A stretch of DNA of 64,000 nt from Acinetobacter sp. GSS19 (GTDB taxonomy: Bacteria > Pseudomonadota > Gammaproteobacteria > Pseudomonadales > Moraxellaceae), in assembly GCF_028621895.1 (NCBI RefSeq), contig NZ_CP117520.1:930001-994000 (forward strand). Reading direction: 5' to 3'. Shown here one piece after another: positions 44,368-52,428 of this stretch. Positions within the stretch are counted from its first letter, which is position 1; each line of letters begins with the position of its first letter. The position numbers and the translations under genes are program-made. Under the pieces are notes generated by a model. The model saw only the letters and a program-made list of their open reading frames with translations, had not been told where the DNA came from and ran no database searches.

Positions 44368-44745
44368 ATGGATATGGCTAATCAACAAAATCAACAGAAT
44401 GATCAACAACGTCAGCAAAGCCAGCAGGGTGGTCAGCAAGGACAACAGAATCAACAAAATGATCAACAACGTCAACAAAACCAGCAAGGTCAACCAACGG
44501 GTCAGCAAAATCAACAGAATCCCCTGTCAAATCAGCAAGGGCAGCAAAACCAGCGTAACCCGATGAATGATCAACAGCATCAACAAACGGGTCAGCAGGG
44601 TCAACAAAACCAGCAAAATAACCAGCAACGTCAACAGCATCAGCAAAGTGGGCTACAAGGTCAACAGAACCAACAAAAGGACCAACAACGCCAGCAAAAT
44701 CAACAAGGCGAACAACAACGTCAACAAAACCAAGAAGACTATTGA
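44368..44745 (+). CDS. Glutamine-rich disordered protein (51% Gln)
   Basis: A 125-residue protein with 64 glutamines and almost only Gln, Asn, Arg, Gly, Asp, Ser, His besides. It lacks Cys, Trp, Phe, Ile and Val; the only Tyr is the last residue. QQNQQ/QQRQQ/QQGQQ triplet-like repeats run throughout. AAGGAAGG stands just upstream of the ATG at 44368 (44374 is an alternative), and a terminator follows, so expression is likely. Such composition marks an intrinsically disordered, hydrophilin-like or prion-like protein. A stress or desiccation role is a guess by analogy with Acinetobacter hydrophilins. Frames on other strands are shadows. Confidence 0.7.
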   Translation: MDMANQQNQQNDQQRQQSQQGGQQGQQNQQNDQQRQQNQQGQPTGQQNQQNPLSNQQGQQNQRNPMNDQQHQQTGQQGQQNQQNNQQRQQHQQSGLQGQQNQQKDQQRQQNQQGEQQRQQNQEDY

Positions 44746-44759
44746 GTGTAATAGTCAAA

Positions 44760-44785
44760 GAGCCCTGATGATTCAGGGCTTTTTT
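44760..44785 (+). terminator. Intrinsic terminator after the Q-rich gene
   Basis: AGCCCTGA - TGAT - TCAGGGCT followed by a T-run, 14 bp after the stop. Confidence 0.9.
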
Positions 44786-45044
44786 ATGGAAGTGTAGTTA
44801 GAGAGATTCAAACAAAAATCGTGGGTTGATGAGTAATTGGACAGAATATTTCTGAGGCTTAATAATCAGTTCGTTGTTTAGAGGATTCATTACAGTCTAT
44901 TCATCAACAAACCTCATGCCATCTCATGTTGAACTAAATATGGGATCGTAGGGAGTATTTCTTTCATTTGAGGTTTAATTTAAGCTTAAAGCCTGGTTTT
45001 CGACCGGGCTTTTTTACAGCTTTAAAATAATTAGTGAGAATAAA
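44786..45044. other. Intergenic region before the RDD gene
   Basis: About 260 bp, AT-rich. It contains a second hairpin terminator at 44988-45015, just before the RDD gene. No ORF. Confidence 0.4.
44988..45015 (+). terminator. Hairpin terminator or attenuator ahead of the RDD gene
   Basis: AAAGCCTGG - TTTTCGA - CCGGGCTTT with a T-run of six, located 30 bp upstream of the RDD-family ATG. No gene ends just before it, so it may end a long or separate transcript, or act as a leader attenuator. Confidence 0.6.
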
Positions 45045-45488
45045 ATGTCATATAAATATGAATATGCGGGCTTTTGGCTACGCGTGGTGGCCGCGCTGAT
45101 TGACAGTTTCATTATGATTCTGGCCATTTTGCCAGTGGCATGGATTTTTTATCAGGGGGATTCTGATCTGGTATTTGCAACTGGACTCAGCGAAAGTGCA
45201 CCAAATTTATTGTTTGATTTTGTTATTAATTACATTTTCCCATTTTTATATAGTGTACTGTTCTGGATTTATCTTGAAGGCACACCGGGCAAGCGTTTGC
45301 TGCGCTTGAAAGTGCTGGATGAAAGAACTGGGCATAAACTGAGTTTTGGGCAGGCGGCATTGCGTTATATTGGTTATATTCCATCCACGCTTGTCTTCTT
45401 CTTGGGTTTTATCTGGATTGCATTTGATAGTAAAAAGCAGGGCTGGCATGACAAAATCGCCAAAACTGTGGTGGTGCGTGAATTATGA
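45045..45488 (+). CDS. RDD family membrane protein
   Basis: A 147-residue inner-membrane protein with the RDD signature: GFWLRVVAALIDS (Arg, then Asp in helix 1), EGTPGKRLLRLKVLDERTG, and the C-terminal FDSKKQGWHDKIAKTVVV. Three to four hydrophobic helices. Function of most RDD proteins is unknown; some are proposed ion or solute transporters. The downstream esterase gene starts 12 bp after its stop, suggesting an operon. Confidence 0.92.
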   Translation: MSYKYEYAGFWLRVVAALIDSFIMILAILPVAWIFYQGDSDLVFATGLSESAPNLLFDFVINYIFPFLYSVLFWIYLEGTPGKRLLRLKVLDERTGHKLSFGQAALRYIGYIPSTLVFFLGFIWIAFDSKKQGWHDKIAKTVVVREL

Positions 45489-45500
45489 GCGAGGTATGAG

Positions 45501-46532
45501 GTGCTGCGAAAAAATCTGGCAAGCCCCCTTCGGCATATCGGTCTCTCATTGGCTCTAGTCAGCTTGACAGCGTGTCAGAGTGTGCAATGGAACAGTCAGG
45601 TGATTGCACACGCGTTTAATTTTGCAACCAGTTACCAGCAAAAACGTTTGGATCGCTTTGCGCCTGCGAATGTGCAGGTTCAGAAGAATGTCCTGTATCA
45701 GCAGCAACCTGATCTGACCCTGGATATTTATCAGCCCAAGTACGCTCAGCAGTTTTCAACCCGTCCGACGGTGATTTGGCTGCATGGTGGCGGCTGGCTG
45801 GCGGGCGCCAAAGATCGTGCCCGTGGTTATTTTCAACTGTTGGCTGCACAAGGGTTTAATGTGGTCGCTGTTGAATATCAATTGGCACCGCAGATCATCT
45901 ATCCAGCACAATTACTGCAGATTGATCAGGCCTTACAGTTTTTGCAACAACACGCTGCCGATTATCAGATTGATCCGCAACAGTTTTATTTGGCAGGTGA
46001 TTCAGCTGGAGCTAATTTGGCCAGTCACTATGCTGCATTGGTGAGCAATCCAGCTTTTGCCCAGCAATCCCAACTGCAGCCTTCAATCCACTCAGCACAA
46101 ATCAAGGGGTTGATTTTACATTGTGGGATTTATGATTTGCATGCCTTTAAGCAAACTGCGCCGGATCAGCTGAAAATTGTCGAATGGACGGTGGAAAATT
46201 TGTTGGCTGCCTACACCCGGCAACAACAGGACCAGGCAGACTGGCTCAAAAGCATTTCTCCGACAGAATATCTCAGCGCAAATTATCCACCGGTATTTAT
46301 TAGTGGCGGCAATAAGGATTTTCTGACTGAAACACAAGCGATGCCTTTTGTTGCCCAATTACAACAGCATAAGATTCCGGTCGAGCCGGTATTTTATCAG
46401 GACTCGAAGGAATGGCTGATTCATGAATATCAATTTATGTTGAATAAAAAAGCCAGCCAGCAAACGTTCTATCGCACCGTTGAGTTTATTCAGCGCCATA
46501 GCCGTTTTGATGCGGTAAAAGGATTTACTTAA
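45501..46532 (+). CDS. Lipoprotein alpha/beta hydrolase (BD-FAE/HSL-like esterase)
   Basis: A 343-residue predicted lipoprotein esterase. A GTG start at 45501 follows GAGG by six bases. The signal sequence ends in the lipobox LTAC with Cys25. The hydrolase domain shows the oxyanion motif HGGGWLAG and the nucleophile elbow GDSAGAN, with a likely catalytic His near HEYQFML. This matches feruloyl-esterase-like/hormone-sensitive-lipase type carboxylesterases that act on short esters in the periplasm or at the outer membrane. It is likely cotranscribed with the RDD gene. Confidence 0.88.
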   Translation: MLRKNLASPLRHIGLSLALVSLTACQSVQWNSQVIAHAFNFATSYQQKRLDRFAPANVQVQKNVLYQQQPDLTLDIYQPKYAQQFSTRPTVIWLHGGGWLAGAKDRARGYFQLLAAQGFNVVAVEYQLAPQIIYPAQLLQIDQALQFLQQHAADYQIDPQQFYLAGDSAGANLASHYAALVSNPAFAQQSQLQPSIHSAQIKGLILHCGIYDLHAFKQTAPDQLKIVEWTVENLLAAYTRQQQDQADWLKSISPTEYLSANYPPVFISGGNKDFLTETQAMPFVAQLQQHKIPVEPVFYQDSKEWLIHEYQFMLNKKASQQTFYRTVEFIQRHSRFDAVKGFT

Positions 46533-46673
46533 GTTTTCTGATACGGGGAAAGTCATTTTCCGTGATTGAAAACGCGTGTTTAAAGCGCCAGAGGATGAAT
46601 CGGTTTCTTGTTCTTTTGCCAGAATGATTGGTCTTGGCAATAGTAATGCAAATCCAGCTGGATTGAGTTCAAT

Positions 46674-46710
46674 AAAAAAGCCAATTCTGTGTATCCATAG
46701 AATTGGCCTT
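46674..46710 (-). terminator. Terminator of tal
   Basis: GCCAATTCT - GTGTATCCAT - AGAATTGGC; on the minus strand followed by a T-run (A-run 46674-46679 on plus). Confidence 0.8.
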
Positions 46711-46729
46711 GTGGTTGTCAGGTAAATAG

Positions 46730-47719
46730 TTAAGCTTTGATTTCTTCATCTAGTCCGAAAGACTGGCGTAATAGCGCATGTAACTGTTCACGTGCCTTGA
46801 TGAAACCATCAATCCCGCTTTGTAACAATTGCGCCGCCATCAGGTCATGCTCTACTTCAGCCTTAAAGCTCTGCTCATCTTGTACCGGACGTTCGATGAC
46901 AGACGCCTGTTGCGCTGCTGTCACACTGAGGGCGGCTGTTACTTCACGCTGATCCTGTTCCAATTGTTCCAGTAAGGCTGGGGCAATGGTCAGTAGGTCA
47001 CAACCGGCTAAGCCCAAGACCTGATCAATGCTACGGAAGCTGGCGCCCATCACTTGAGTGTGAATACCTTGTTGTTTGTAATAATTATAGATCTGTTTGA
47101 CTGATTGTACGCCTGGGTCTTTGTCAATCGGGTAGCTGCTCACATTTTCAGCTTTTTTATACCAATCGAGAATACGACCAACGAAGGGCGAAATCAGGGT
47201 GACTTTGGCGTCTGCACAGGCCTGTGCCTGATGTAAACCAAACAATAAGGTGAGGTTGCAATGGATGCCTTCGATTTCCAGCAATCGAGCCGCTTGGATG
47301 CCTTCCCAAGTGGAGGCGATTTTGATCAGTACACGCTCTTTGGCAATGCCATAAGATTGATAGAGATGCAGCAGTTCCTTGGCTTTGGCAACAGTGGCCG
47401 CAGTGTCATAAGAAAGGCTGGCATCCACTTCAGTCGATACGCGTCCTTCGATTAATTTTAAAATTTCCACCCCGAATTTCACGGTCAGAATATCAATCGC
47501 ACGTTCGATCAGTTCTCCATTTTCATAATTTTCCGCACGGGCCTGTTCGAACGCCGCCTCAATCAGGGCTTTATTTTCCGGTTGCGCTGCCGCTGCCGTA
47601 ATCAATGAAGGGTTGGTGGTTGCATCCAAAGGACGGAACTGGCGGATCGCTTCTAAATCGCTACTATCAGCCACCACAGTGGTTAAATTTTTTAATTGGT
47701 CGAGTGCAGATAATGTCAT
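46730..47719 (-). CDS. tal: Transaldolase
   Basis: A 329-residue class I transaldolase of the TalB type, moving dihydroxyacetone units in the non-oxidative pentose phosphate branch. The Schiff-base Lys is in RVLIKIASTWEGI; DATTNPSLI near the N-terminus and GASFRSIDQVLGLAGCDLLTI near the C-terminus are conserved. It complements tkt in this window, although the two are not in one operon. Monocistronic, with its own terminator. Confidence 0.97.
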   Translation of the reverse strand: MTLSALDQLKNLTTVVADSSDLEAIRQFRPLDATTNPSLITAAAAQPENKALIEAAFEQARAENYENGELIERAIDILTVKFGVEILKLIEGRVSTEVDASLSYDTAATVAKAKELLHLYQSYGIAKERVLIKIASTWEGIQAARLLEIEGIHCNLTLLFGLHQAQACADAKVTLISPFVGRILDWYKKAENVSSYPIDKDPGVQSVKQIYNYYKQQGIHTQVMGASFRSIDQVLGLAGCDLLTIAPALLEQLEQDQREVTAALSVTAAQQASVIERPVQDEQSFKAEVEHDLMAAQLLQSGIDGFIKAREQLHALLRQSFGLDEEIKA

Positions 47720-48050
47720 TGTTTAGTTCTTGCTTTGAATGTTTCTACATTCAGTTATAACGCATAATTTGCTGCGAACCCAAGGGCTATATAGTAAATC
47801 AATTTGTAAAAATGTTATTTTTTCTTTGATTCTGCATCTGATCAATCAAAAAACGAACAATGCCTGCCCATGCATTTGGAATAGGGCAATCTTCATGTTG
47901 ATGAAGAAGATCATGGAAGCGCCAACAGCTTTAGAGCTCAAGGTGGATGGACAGCGAAGCCGCGTATGCGATGGATCCGTAGCGGAGAAGAAAAAGGGCA
48001 ATACACCTTGTCACGATGCCTGGGCTGAATCCGCAAGCAGATGTCGATAT
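47720..48050. other. Intergenic region with a GC-richer segment
   Basis: About 330 bp between tal and the thiolase. The right part (47941-48050) is about 52% GC and contains ORF-like stretches on both strands, unlike the AT-rich spacers elsewhere. It has no start signals or recognisable homology to my eye. It could be a gene relic or a dispersed repeat. Confidence 0.4.
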
Positions 48051-48078
48051 AAAACAAGCACCCGATCGGGTGCTTGCT
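48051..48078 (-). terminator. Terminator of the thiolase gene
   Basis: GCAAGCACCCGATCGGGTGCTTG palindromic stem with a short T-run on the minus strand, 25 bp after the thiolase stop. Confidence 0.75.
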
Positions 48079-48102
48079 GGTATAAGGAAAAGGATATTTG
48101 GC

Positions 48103-49608
48103 TTATTTTTCAATAATCGCAACGACGCCCTGACCACCGGCGGCACAGATTGAAATGAGCGCACGTCCTGAACCTTTTTGATGCAGGATTTTCGCCGCAG
48201 TCGCCAAGATACGCCCACCGGTTGCCGCAAAAGGATGTCCAGCCGCAAGCGAGGAACCATGAATGTTTAATTTGCTGCGGTCGATTGCGCCTAAAGGGGC
48301 ATCGAGTCCTAGACGTTCTTTACAGAAGATAGGATCTTCCCAGGCTTTAAGCGTCGATAAAACCTGTGACGCAAAGGCTTCATGAATTTCATAATAGTCA
48401 AAATCCTGTAGCGTCAAATTGGCACGTTGTAACATGCGAGGTACTGCATACGCCGGTGCCATGAGCAGGCCTTCTTTTTTACCTACAAAATCAACGGCTG
48501 CAGTTTCCGAGAAAGTCAGATAAGCCAACACTTCGTGGCCGTTGGCTTTGGCCCATTCTTCTGAGGCGAGCAGGACACAGGATGCACCGTCCGTCAGTGG
48601 CGTCGAGTTGCCTGCGGTCATGGTGGCGGCTTCACCTTTACCAAACACCGGTTTTAGCTTGGCGAGTTTTTCTAGCGTAGAATCGGGACGCAAGTTCTGG
48701 TCACGTTCGAGACCCATAAATGGCGTGATCAGGTCATCAAAGAAACCGGCTTCATAAGCAGCCGCCAGTTTCTGATGGCTAGCCGCTGCCAGTTCATCCT
48801 GTGCTTCACGCGAGATTCCCCATTCCAGCGCAGTAATGGCCTGATGCTCACCCATGGAAAGACCCGTACGTGGTTCGCCGTTGCGAGGAGCATCCATCAG
48901 TTTTTTCAGATTGAGTTTGCTCAATGCCTGAATCCGTTCTTTAGCCGTTTTGGCGACATTCAGTTGTAACAGAACCTTACGCAGGCCATCACCCAATGCC
49001 AAAGGTGCATCCGACGTAGTATCAACCCCTCCGGCAATGCCGACCTCAATCTGGCCGAGCGCAATTTTATTGGCGACCAGAAAAGCTGCTTGCAAACCAG
49101 TTCCACAAGCCTGTTGCAAATCATAAGCGGGGGTTTCGGCAGCCAGTTCGGTATCCAGCACACATTCGCGGGTCATATTAAAATCACGGCTATGCTTGAG
49201 CACGGCACCGGCCACTACTTCACCGAGACGATGCCCCTGCAAATTAAACCGTTCAACCAGACCATTCAGTGCTGCAGTCAGCATGTCACTATTCGATGCA
49301 GTGAAATATGGACCATTAGAACGGGCGAAAGGAATACGGTTACCCCCCAGAATGGCAACGCGACGAATGGTAGTTTGACTCATATTTGTATCCTGTGATG
49401 ATGTTTGTTGTGCTTGAGGTGAATTTATTGTTTTTGGGCTACTTGTTTTAGGTCTTGGAGTACGTTTGCGTGCGGGCGTGACCGCTGTAGTCGTTACCTC
49501 TGTGTGCTGATCACTGTTCTTGCTGCGGCGGCTGCGTTTTGGCCGATCTGACAATGGTTGTTGTGTGCTGATAGTTGGTACTGAATTCTCGGGTGTTGTT
49601 TTGCTCAT
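48103..49608 (-). CDS. fadI: Acetyl-CoA C-acyltransferase (FadI-like thiolase) with basic N-terminal extension
   Basis: A thiolase with the catalytic Cys in QQACGTGLQAA, the His in IHEAFASQ, and the C-terminal CAAGGQG. FadI-type core (VAILGGNRIPFARSNG). It joins or cleaves acyl-CoA chains. The core starts at Met 49383, which has AGGATACAAAT directly upstream and gives 426 residues, as in FadI. In-frame codons upstream to ATG 49608 (GGAA before it) add 75 residues rich in Lys, Arg, Ser, Thr, Pro; an even longer frame reaches 49686. Either start, or both, may be used. The gene is divergent from fabG4-maoC, suggesting a joint acyl-chain pathway. Confidence 0.88.
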   Translation of the reverse strand: MSKTTPENSVPTISTQQPLSDRPKRSRRSKNSDQHTEVTTTAVTPARKRTPRPKTSSPKTINSPQAQQTSSQDTNMSQTTIRRVAILGGNRIPFARSNGPYFTASNSDMLTAALNGLVERFNLQGHRLGEVVAGAVLKHSRDFNMTRECVLDTELAAETPAYDLQQACGTGLQAAFLVANKIALGQIEVGIAGGVDTTSDAPLALGDGLRKVLLQLNVAKTAKERIQALSKLNLKKLMDAPRNGEPRTGLSMGEHQAITALEWGISREAQDELAAASHQKLAAAYEAGFFDDLITPFMGLERDQNLRPDSTLEKLAKLKPVFGKGEAATMTAGNSTPLTDGASCVLLASEEWAKANGHEVLAYLTFSETAAVDFVGKKEGLLMAPAYAVPRMLQRANLTLQDFDYYEIHEAFASQVLSTLKAWEDPIFCKERLGLDAPLGAIDRSKLNIHGSSLAAGHPFAATGGRILATAAKILHQKGSGRALISICAAGGQGVVAIIEK

Positions 49609-49852
49609 AAAGCTTTTCCAAGCATGTTTGAGGTTATTATTGCCGCTTACCATAACATACTTTGCCAATCGCCGAATTGACTTCACTGACAGTGCGTGTA
49701 GTGTTTAGGTCAAGATATCGCGAATGTAACTCCAGTATCATGAATGATCTTATATGATAGATCTATTGGGGTAACCTAGGCTCCGCTCAGTCGAACATCA
49801 CCTCGCAATATAAGATCTCACAGTACTTTCTTGCCAATTAGAGATAATAACT

Positions 49853-51244
49853 ATGACCGATCAATATCAAACTTTTGCAAGATCCACAATTGGTAAACTG
49901 GTAATCCGCAATTTGGGACTACCAGCACCGACATTCCTTGAACGATTTGAATCTGCCACACCGGTCATTAAAGGCCCCGTTTTACTGGGTGCGGCACCTG
50001 CCGGTCTTTTTTCTGCTGCCATTGCCCAGGTGCTCAGTAATATTCATGCCAACAGTTACAGTGCCAACCATCCTGAATTACAACAAGCCGCTGCAAGTGT
50101 GGGGTTAAATCTGGGCTGTTATCAGCCTGAAAACAAAGAACCCCGTTTTAAGGCATTAGTCTTTGATGCCTCAGGTATCCAGAACACGGATCAGCTGAAA
50201 GCCCTGTATGAGTTTTTTCATCCGCTGGCCCGTCAGATTCAGGCTTCAGGGCGGGTGATTATTCTGGGATTAACGCCGGAGACGGCACCCAGTGTGCAAC
50301 AGGCGATTGCACAGCGCGCGATAGAAGGGTTTGTGAAATCACTAGGCAAAGAAGTGAAAAGGGGCATCGCGGTGCAATTGGTCTATGCAGATCCAGTGGC
50401 TGCTGAAAATTTAGAATCAACCTTACGTTTCTTGCTTTCGCCACGTTCTGCGTATGTATCTGGACAGGTGATTCGGGTGACAGTAGCAGAAGCTGTAGAA
50501 CTGGACTGGGCCAAACCGCTCGCAGGTAAAACGGCTATTGTAACAGGTGCGAGCCGGGGGATTGGCGAAGCGATTGCCCATGTGCTGGCACGCGATGGCG
50601 CGCATGTGATCTGCCTGGATGTTCCGGTACAGCAGGCTGACCTGGACCGGGTGGCGAATGAGATTGGTGGATCGACCTTGGCACTGGACATTACTGCAGG
50701 CGATGCAGGTGAAAAAATTCAGGCGGCTGCTGCAAGTCATGGTGGGCTGGACATTCTGGTACACAATGCCGGTATTACTCGAGATAAACTGTTGGCCAAT
50801 ATGCAGTCTGAACAATGGGATCTGGTGTTAAACATCAATCTCGCTGCAGCTGAGCGGATTAATGATTATTTGCTAAATCATACCGGATTCAACGCCAATG
50901 CTCGGATTGTCTGTGTGTCTTCCATTTCTGGGATTGCTGGCAATATTGGTCAAACCAATTATGCCACGTCAAAAGCCGGCGTCATTGGGTTGGTTAAATA
51001 TACTGCGCCTGTGTTGACCAATGGCATCACCATTAACGCTGTTGCACCTGGATTTATTGAAACCCAGATGACCGCCGCCATTCCATTTGCTACGCGTGAA
51101 ATTGGACGTCGCATGAATTCGATGAACCAAGGGGGATTGCCGGTGGATGTGGCCGAAACTATCGCCTGGCTTGCCTGTCCGGCCTCAGGTGGCGTGAACG
51201 GTAACATTGTCCGGGTATGTGGGCAAAGTCTGCTGGGTGCATAA
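49853..51244 (+). CDS. 3-oxoacyl-ACP/CoA reductase, high-molecular-weight FabG4 type
   Basis: A 463-residue SDR enzyme. An N-terminal non-catalytic flavodoxin-like domain (about 1-210) precedes a classical ketoreductase domain: TGASRGIGEA (cofactor), NAG, SSISG (catalytic Ser), YATSK (Tyr/Lys). This two-domain layout matches the FabG4 (HMwFabG) group, which prefers NADH and long acyl-CoA chains. It would reduce 3-ketoacyl-CoA made by the divergent thiolase. The MaoC dehydratase gene follows after 82 bp. Confidence 0.92.
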   Translation: MTDQYQTFARSTIGKLVIRNLGLPAPTFLERFESATPVIKGPVLLGAAPAGLFSAAIAQVLSNIHANSYSANHPELQQAAASVGLNLGCYQPENKEPRFKALVFDASGIQNTDQLKALYEFFHPLARQIQASGRVIILGLTPETAPSVQQAIAQRAIEGFVKSLGKEVKRGIAVQLVYADPVAAENLESTLRFLLSPRSAYVSGQVIRVTVAEAVELDWAKPLAGKTAIVTGASRGIGEAIAHVLARDGAHVICLDVPVQQADLDRVANEIGGSTLALDITAGDAGEKIQAAAASHGGLDILVHNAGITRDKLLANMQSEQWDLVLNINLAAAERINDYLLNHTGFNANARIVCVSSISGIAGNIGQTNYATSKAGVIGLVKYTAPVLTNGITINAVAPGFIETQMTAAIPFATREIGRRMNSMNQGGLPVDVAETIAWLACPASGGVNGNIVRVCGQSLLGA

Positions 51245-51326
51245 GCCTGAAAAAAACAGACAGAAAAGACAGCGAGGCATTGAGGTTTCGCTGCTATCAC
51301 TTTGAAAATTAAAAAACAGGACAAGT

Positions 51327-52184
51327 ATGAATATTCGCCATTTTGACCAATTGCCTAAACCTTATCTGGCCTATCCAAAAATTATCCAAGGCTTGATCCG
51401 TAAAAAAAAGTCAGCACAGCTGGCACTGCCTGAGCTGCAATATGTGGTCGAAAGTTTGCAGATTGATCCGCAACACTTGCAGGATTACCAGGAAATTTGT
51501 GGTTTTGCTCAGGATGAATCCGTGCCAGCGATTTACCTGGCGGTTTTGGCGCAAAGCTTGCAGATGCACATGATGACCCAGGAAGATTTTCCATTTGCGG
51601 TGTTAGGTCTGGTGCACATTCGCAATCAGGTCAGCCAGAAGCGTAAAATCAATGTGCATGAAAGCTTGAGTTTGTCCTGCGAATTTGCCGAATCCCGTCT
51701 GCATGAAAAAGGCATCGAGTTTGACTTTAAAATTACAGCGAAAGTGGCAGATGAAATTGTGATGCAGGGTGTAAGTACCTATTTGTCACGACAAAAACAG
51801 CATGCTACAGGGGCAATGCAAAAGAAAGCCGATGCTGTGCAACTCGATTATGTGCTGCAAGAACAATGGTCAGTTGCGGAAAATACCGGACGCCGTTATG
51901 CGATGATCTCAGGAGATTTCAACCTGATTCATTTACATGCGTTTACCGCGAAAGCCTTTGGTTTTAAACGTGCCATTGCACATGGTATGTGGAGTAAAGC
52001 GCGTGCATTGGCCAGCCTTGCTTTACCGGATGCCTATCAGGTGGAAGTTACTTTTAAATTGCCGTTGTATTTACCGTCAACAGTTGAGTTTATGACCTGC
52101 CAGCAAGGGCAACAAACGGACTTTTTAATCCGTAATGCTCAATCGAAAAAGCCGCATATGACCGGTGTATTGCAAGCCTTGTGA
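51327..52184 (+). CDS. MaoC-like hydratase/dehydratase
   Basis: A 285-residue hot-dog-fold protein. The MaoC hydratase motif is visible at about 190-225: GRRYAMISGDFNLIHLHAFTAKAFGFKRAIAHGMW (Asp and His catalytic). It should dehydrate 3-hydroxyacyl-CoA or hydrate enoyl-CoA, next to the FabG4 ketoreductase. N-terminal half is a degenerate second hot-dog. Similar FabG4-HtdX pairs exist in actinobacteria. Confidence 0.9.
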   Translation: MNIRHFDQLPKPYLAYPKIIQGLIRKKKSAQLALPELQYVVESLQIDPQHLQDYQEICGFAQDESVPAIYLAVLAQSLQMHMMTQEDFPFAVLGLVHIRNQVSQKRKINVHESLSLSCEFAESRLHEKGIEFDFKITAKVADEIVMQGVSTYLSRQKQHATGAMQKKADAVQLDYVLQEQWSVAENTGRRYAMISGDFNLIHLHAFTAKAFGFKRAIAHGMWSKARALASLALPDAYQVEVTFKLPLYLPSTVEFMTCQQGQQTDFLIRNAQSKKPHMTGVLQAL

Positions 52185-52199
52185 TCTGTATTGTACCGA

Positions 52200-52229
52200 A
52201 TGCCCTGACAGCTGGTCGGGGCTTTTTTC
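52200..52229 (+). terminator. Intrinsic terminator after MaoC-like gene
   Basis: GCCCTGAC - AGCT - GGTCGGGGC followed by six T. Confidence 0.88.
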
Positions 52230-52237
52230 ATCCAACT

Positions 52238-52381
52238 CTAAAGCTTGATGGTCAATGCTTCGGGGTGAAAACGGGGAGGATTTAACATCTGTCTGCTCCC
52301 CATCACGGCCGGATCTGAGTAAATCCATCGGTGTGAGGCATCCTCATTCAATTTGCTGACAATAAAAGACAAAGCATTCAC
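52238..52381 (-). CDS. Possible small protein upstream of dnaX (47 aa)
   Basis: A minus-strand frame from GTG 52381 (AGG six bases upstream) encodes 47 residues with protein-like composition (SKLNEDASHRWIYSDPAVMGSRQ, then PPRFHPEAL). A longer frame starts at 52426. It lies in the leader/promoter region of dnaX and could be chance. No family recognised. Confidence 0.25.
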   Translation of the reverse strand: MNALSFIVSKLNEDASHRWIYSDPAVMGSRQMLNPPRFHPEALTIKL

Positions 52382-52428
52382 TCCACACCTAAAACACAGT
52401 ATGCTTAGGCCTGTAAAAAGGAGCATCC

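Noticed and set aside
44378..44758. Minus-strand 126-codon ORF opposite the Q-rich gene
   Set aside because: It is the antisense of CAA/CAG-rich repeats, giving a Val/Asp/Phe-rich artefact without a ribosome-binding site.
47739..48116. Plus-strand 125-codon ORF between tal and the thiolase
   Set aside because: No ribosome-binding site; it crosses the thiolase terminator and ends inside the thiolase gene.
52200..52428. 4.5S RNA (ffs) near dnaX
   Set aside because: The region lacks the conserved SRP loop pattern (GGAAGGAAGCAGCC).
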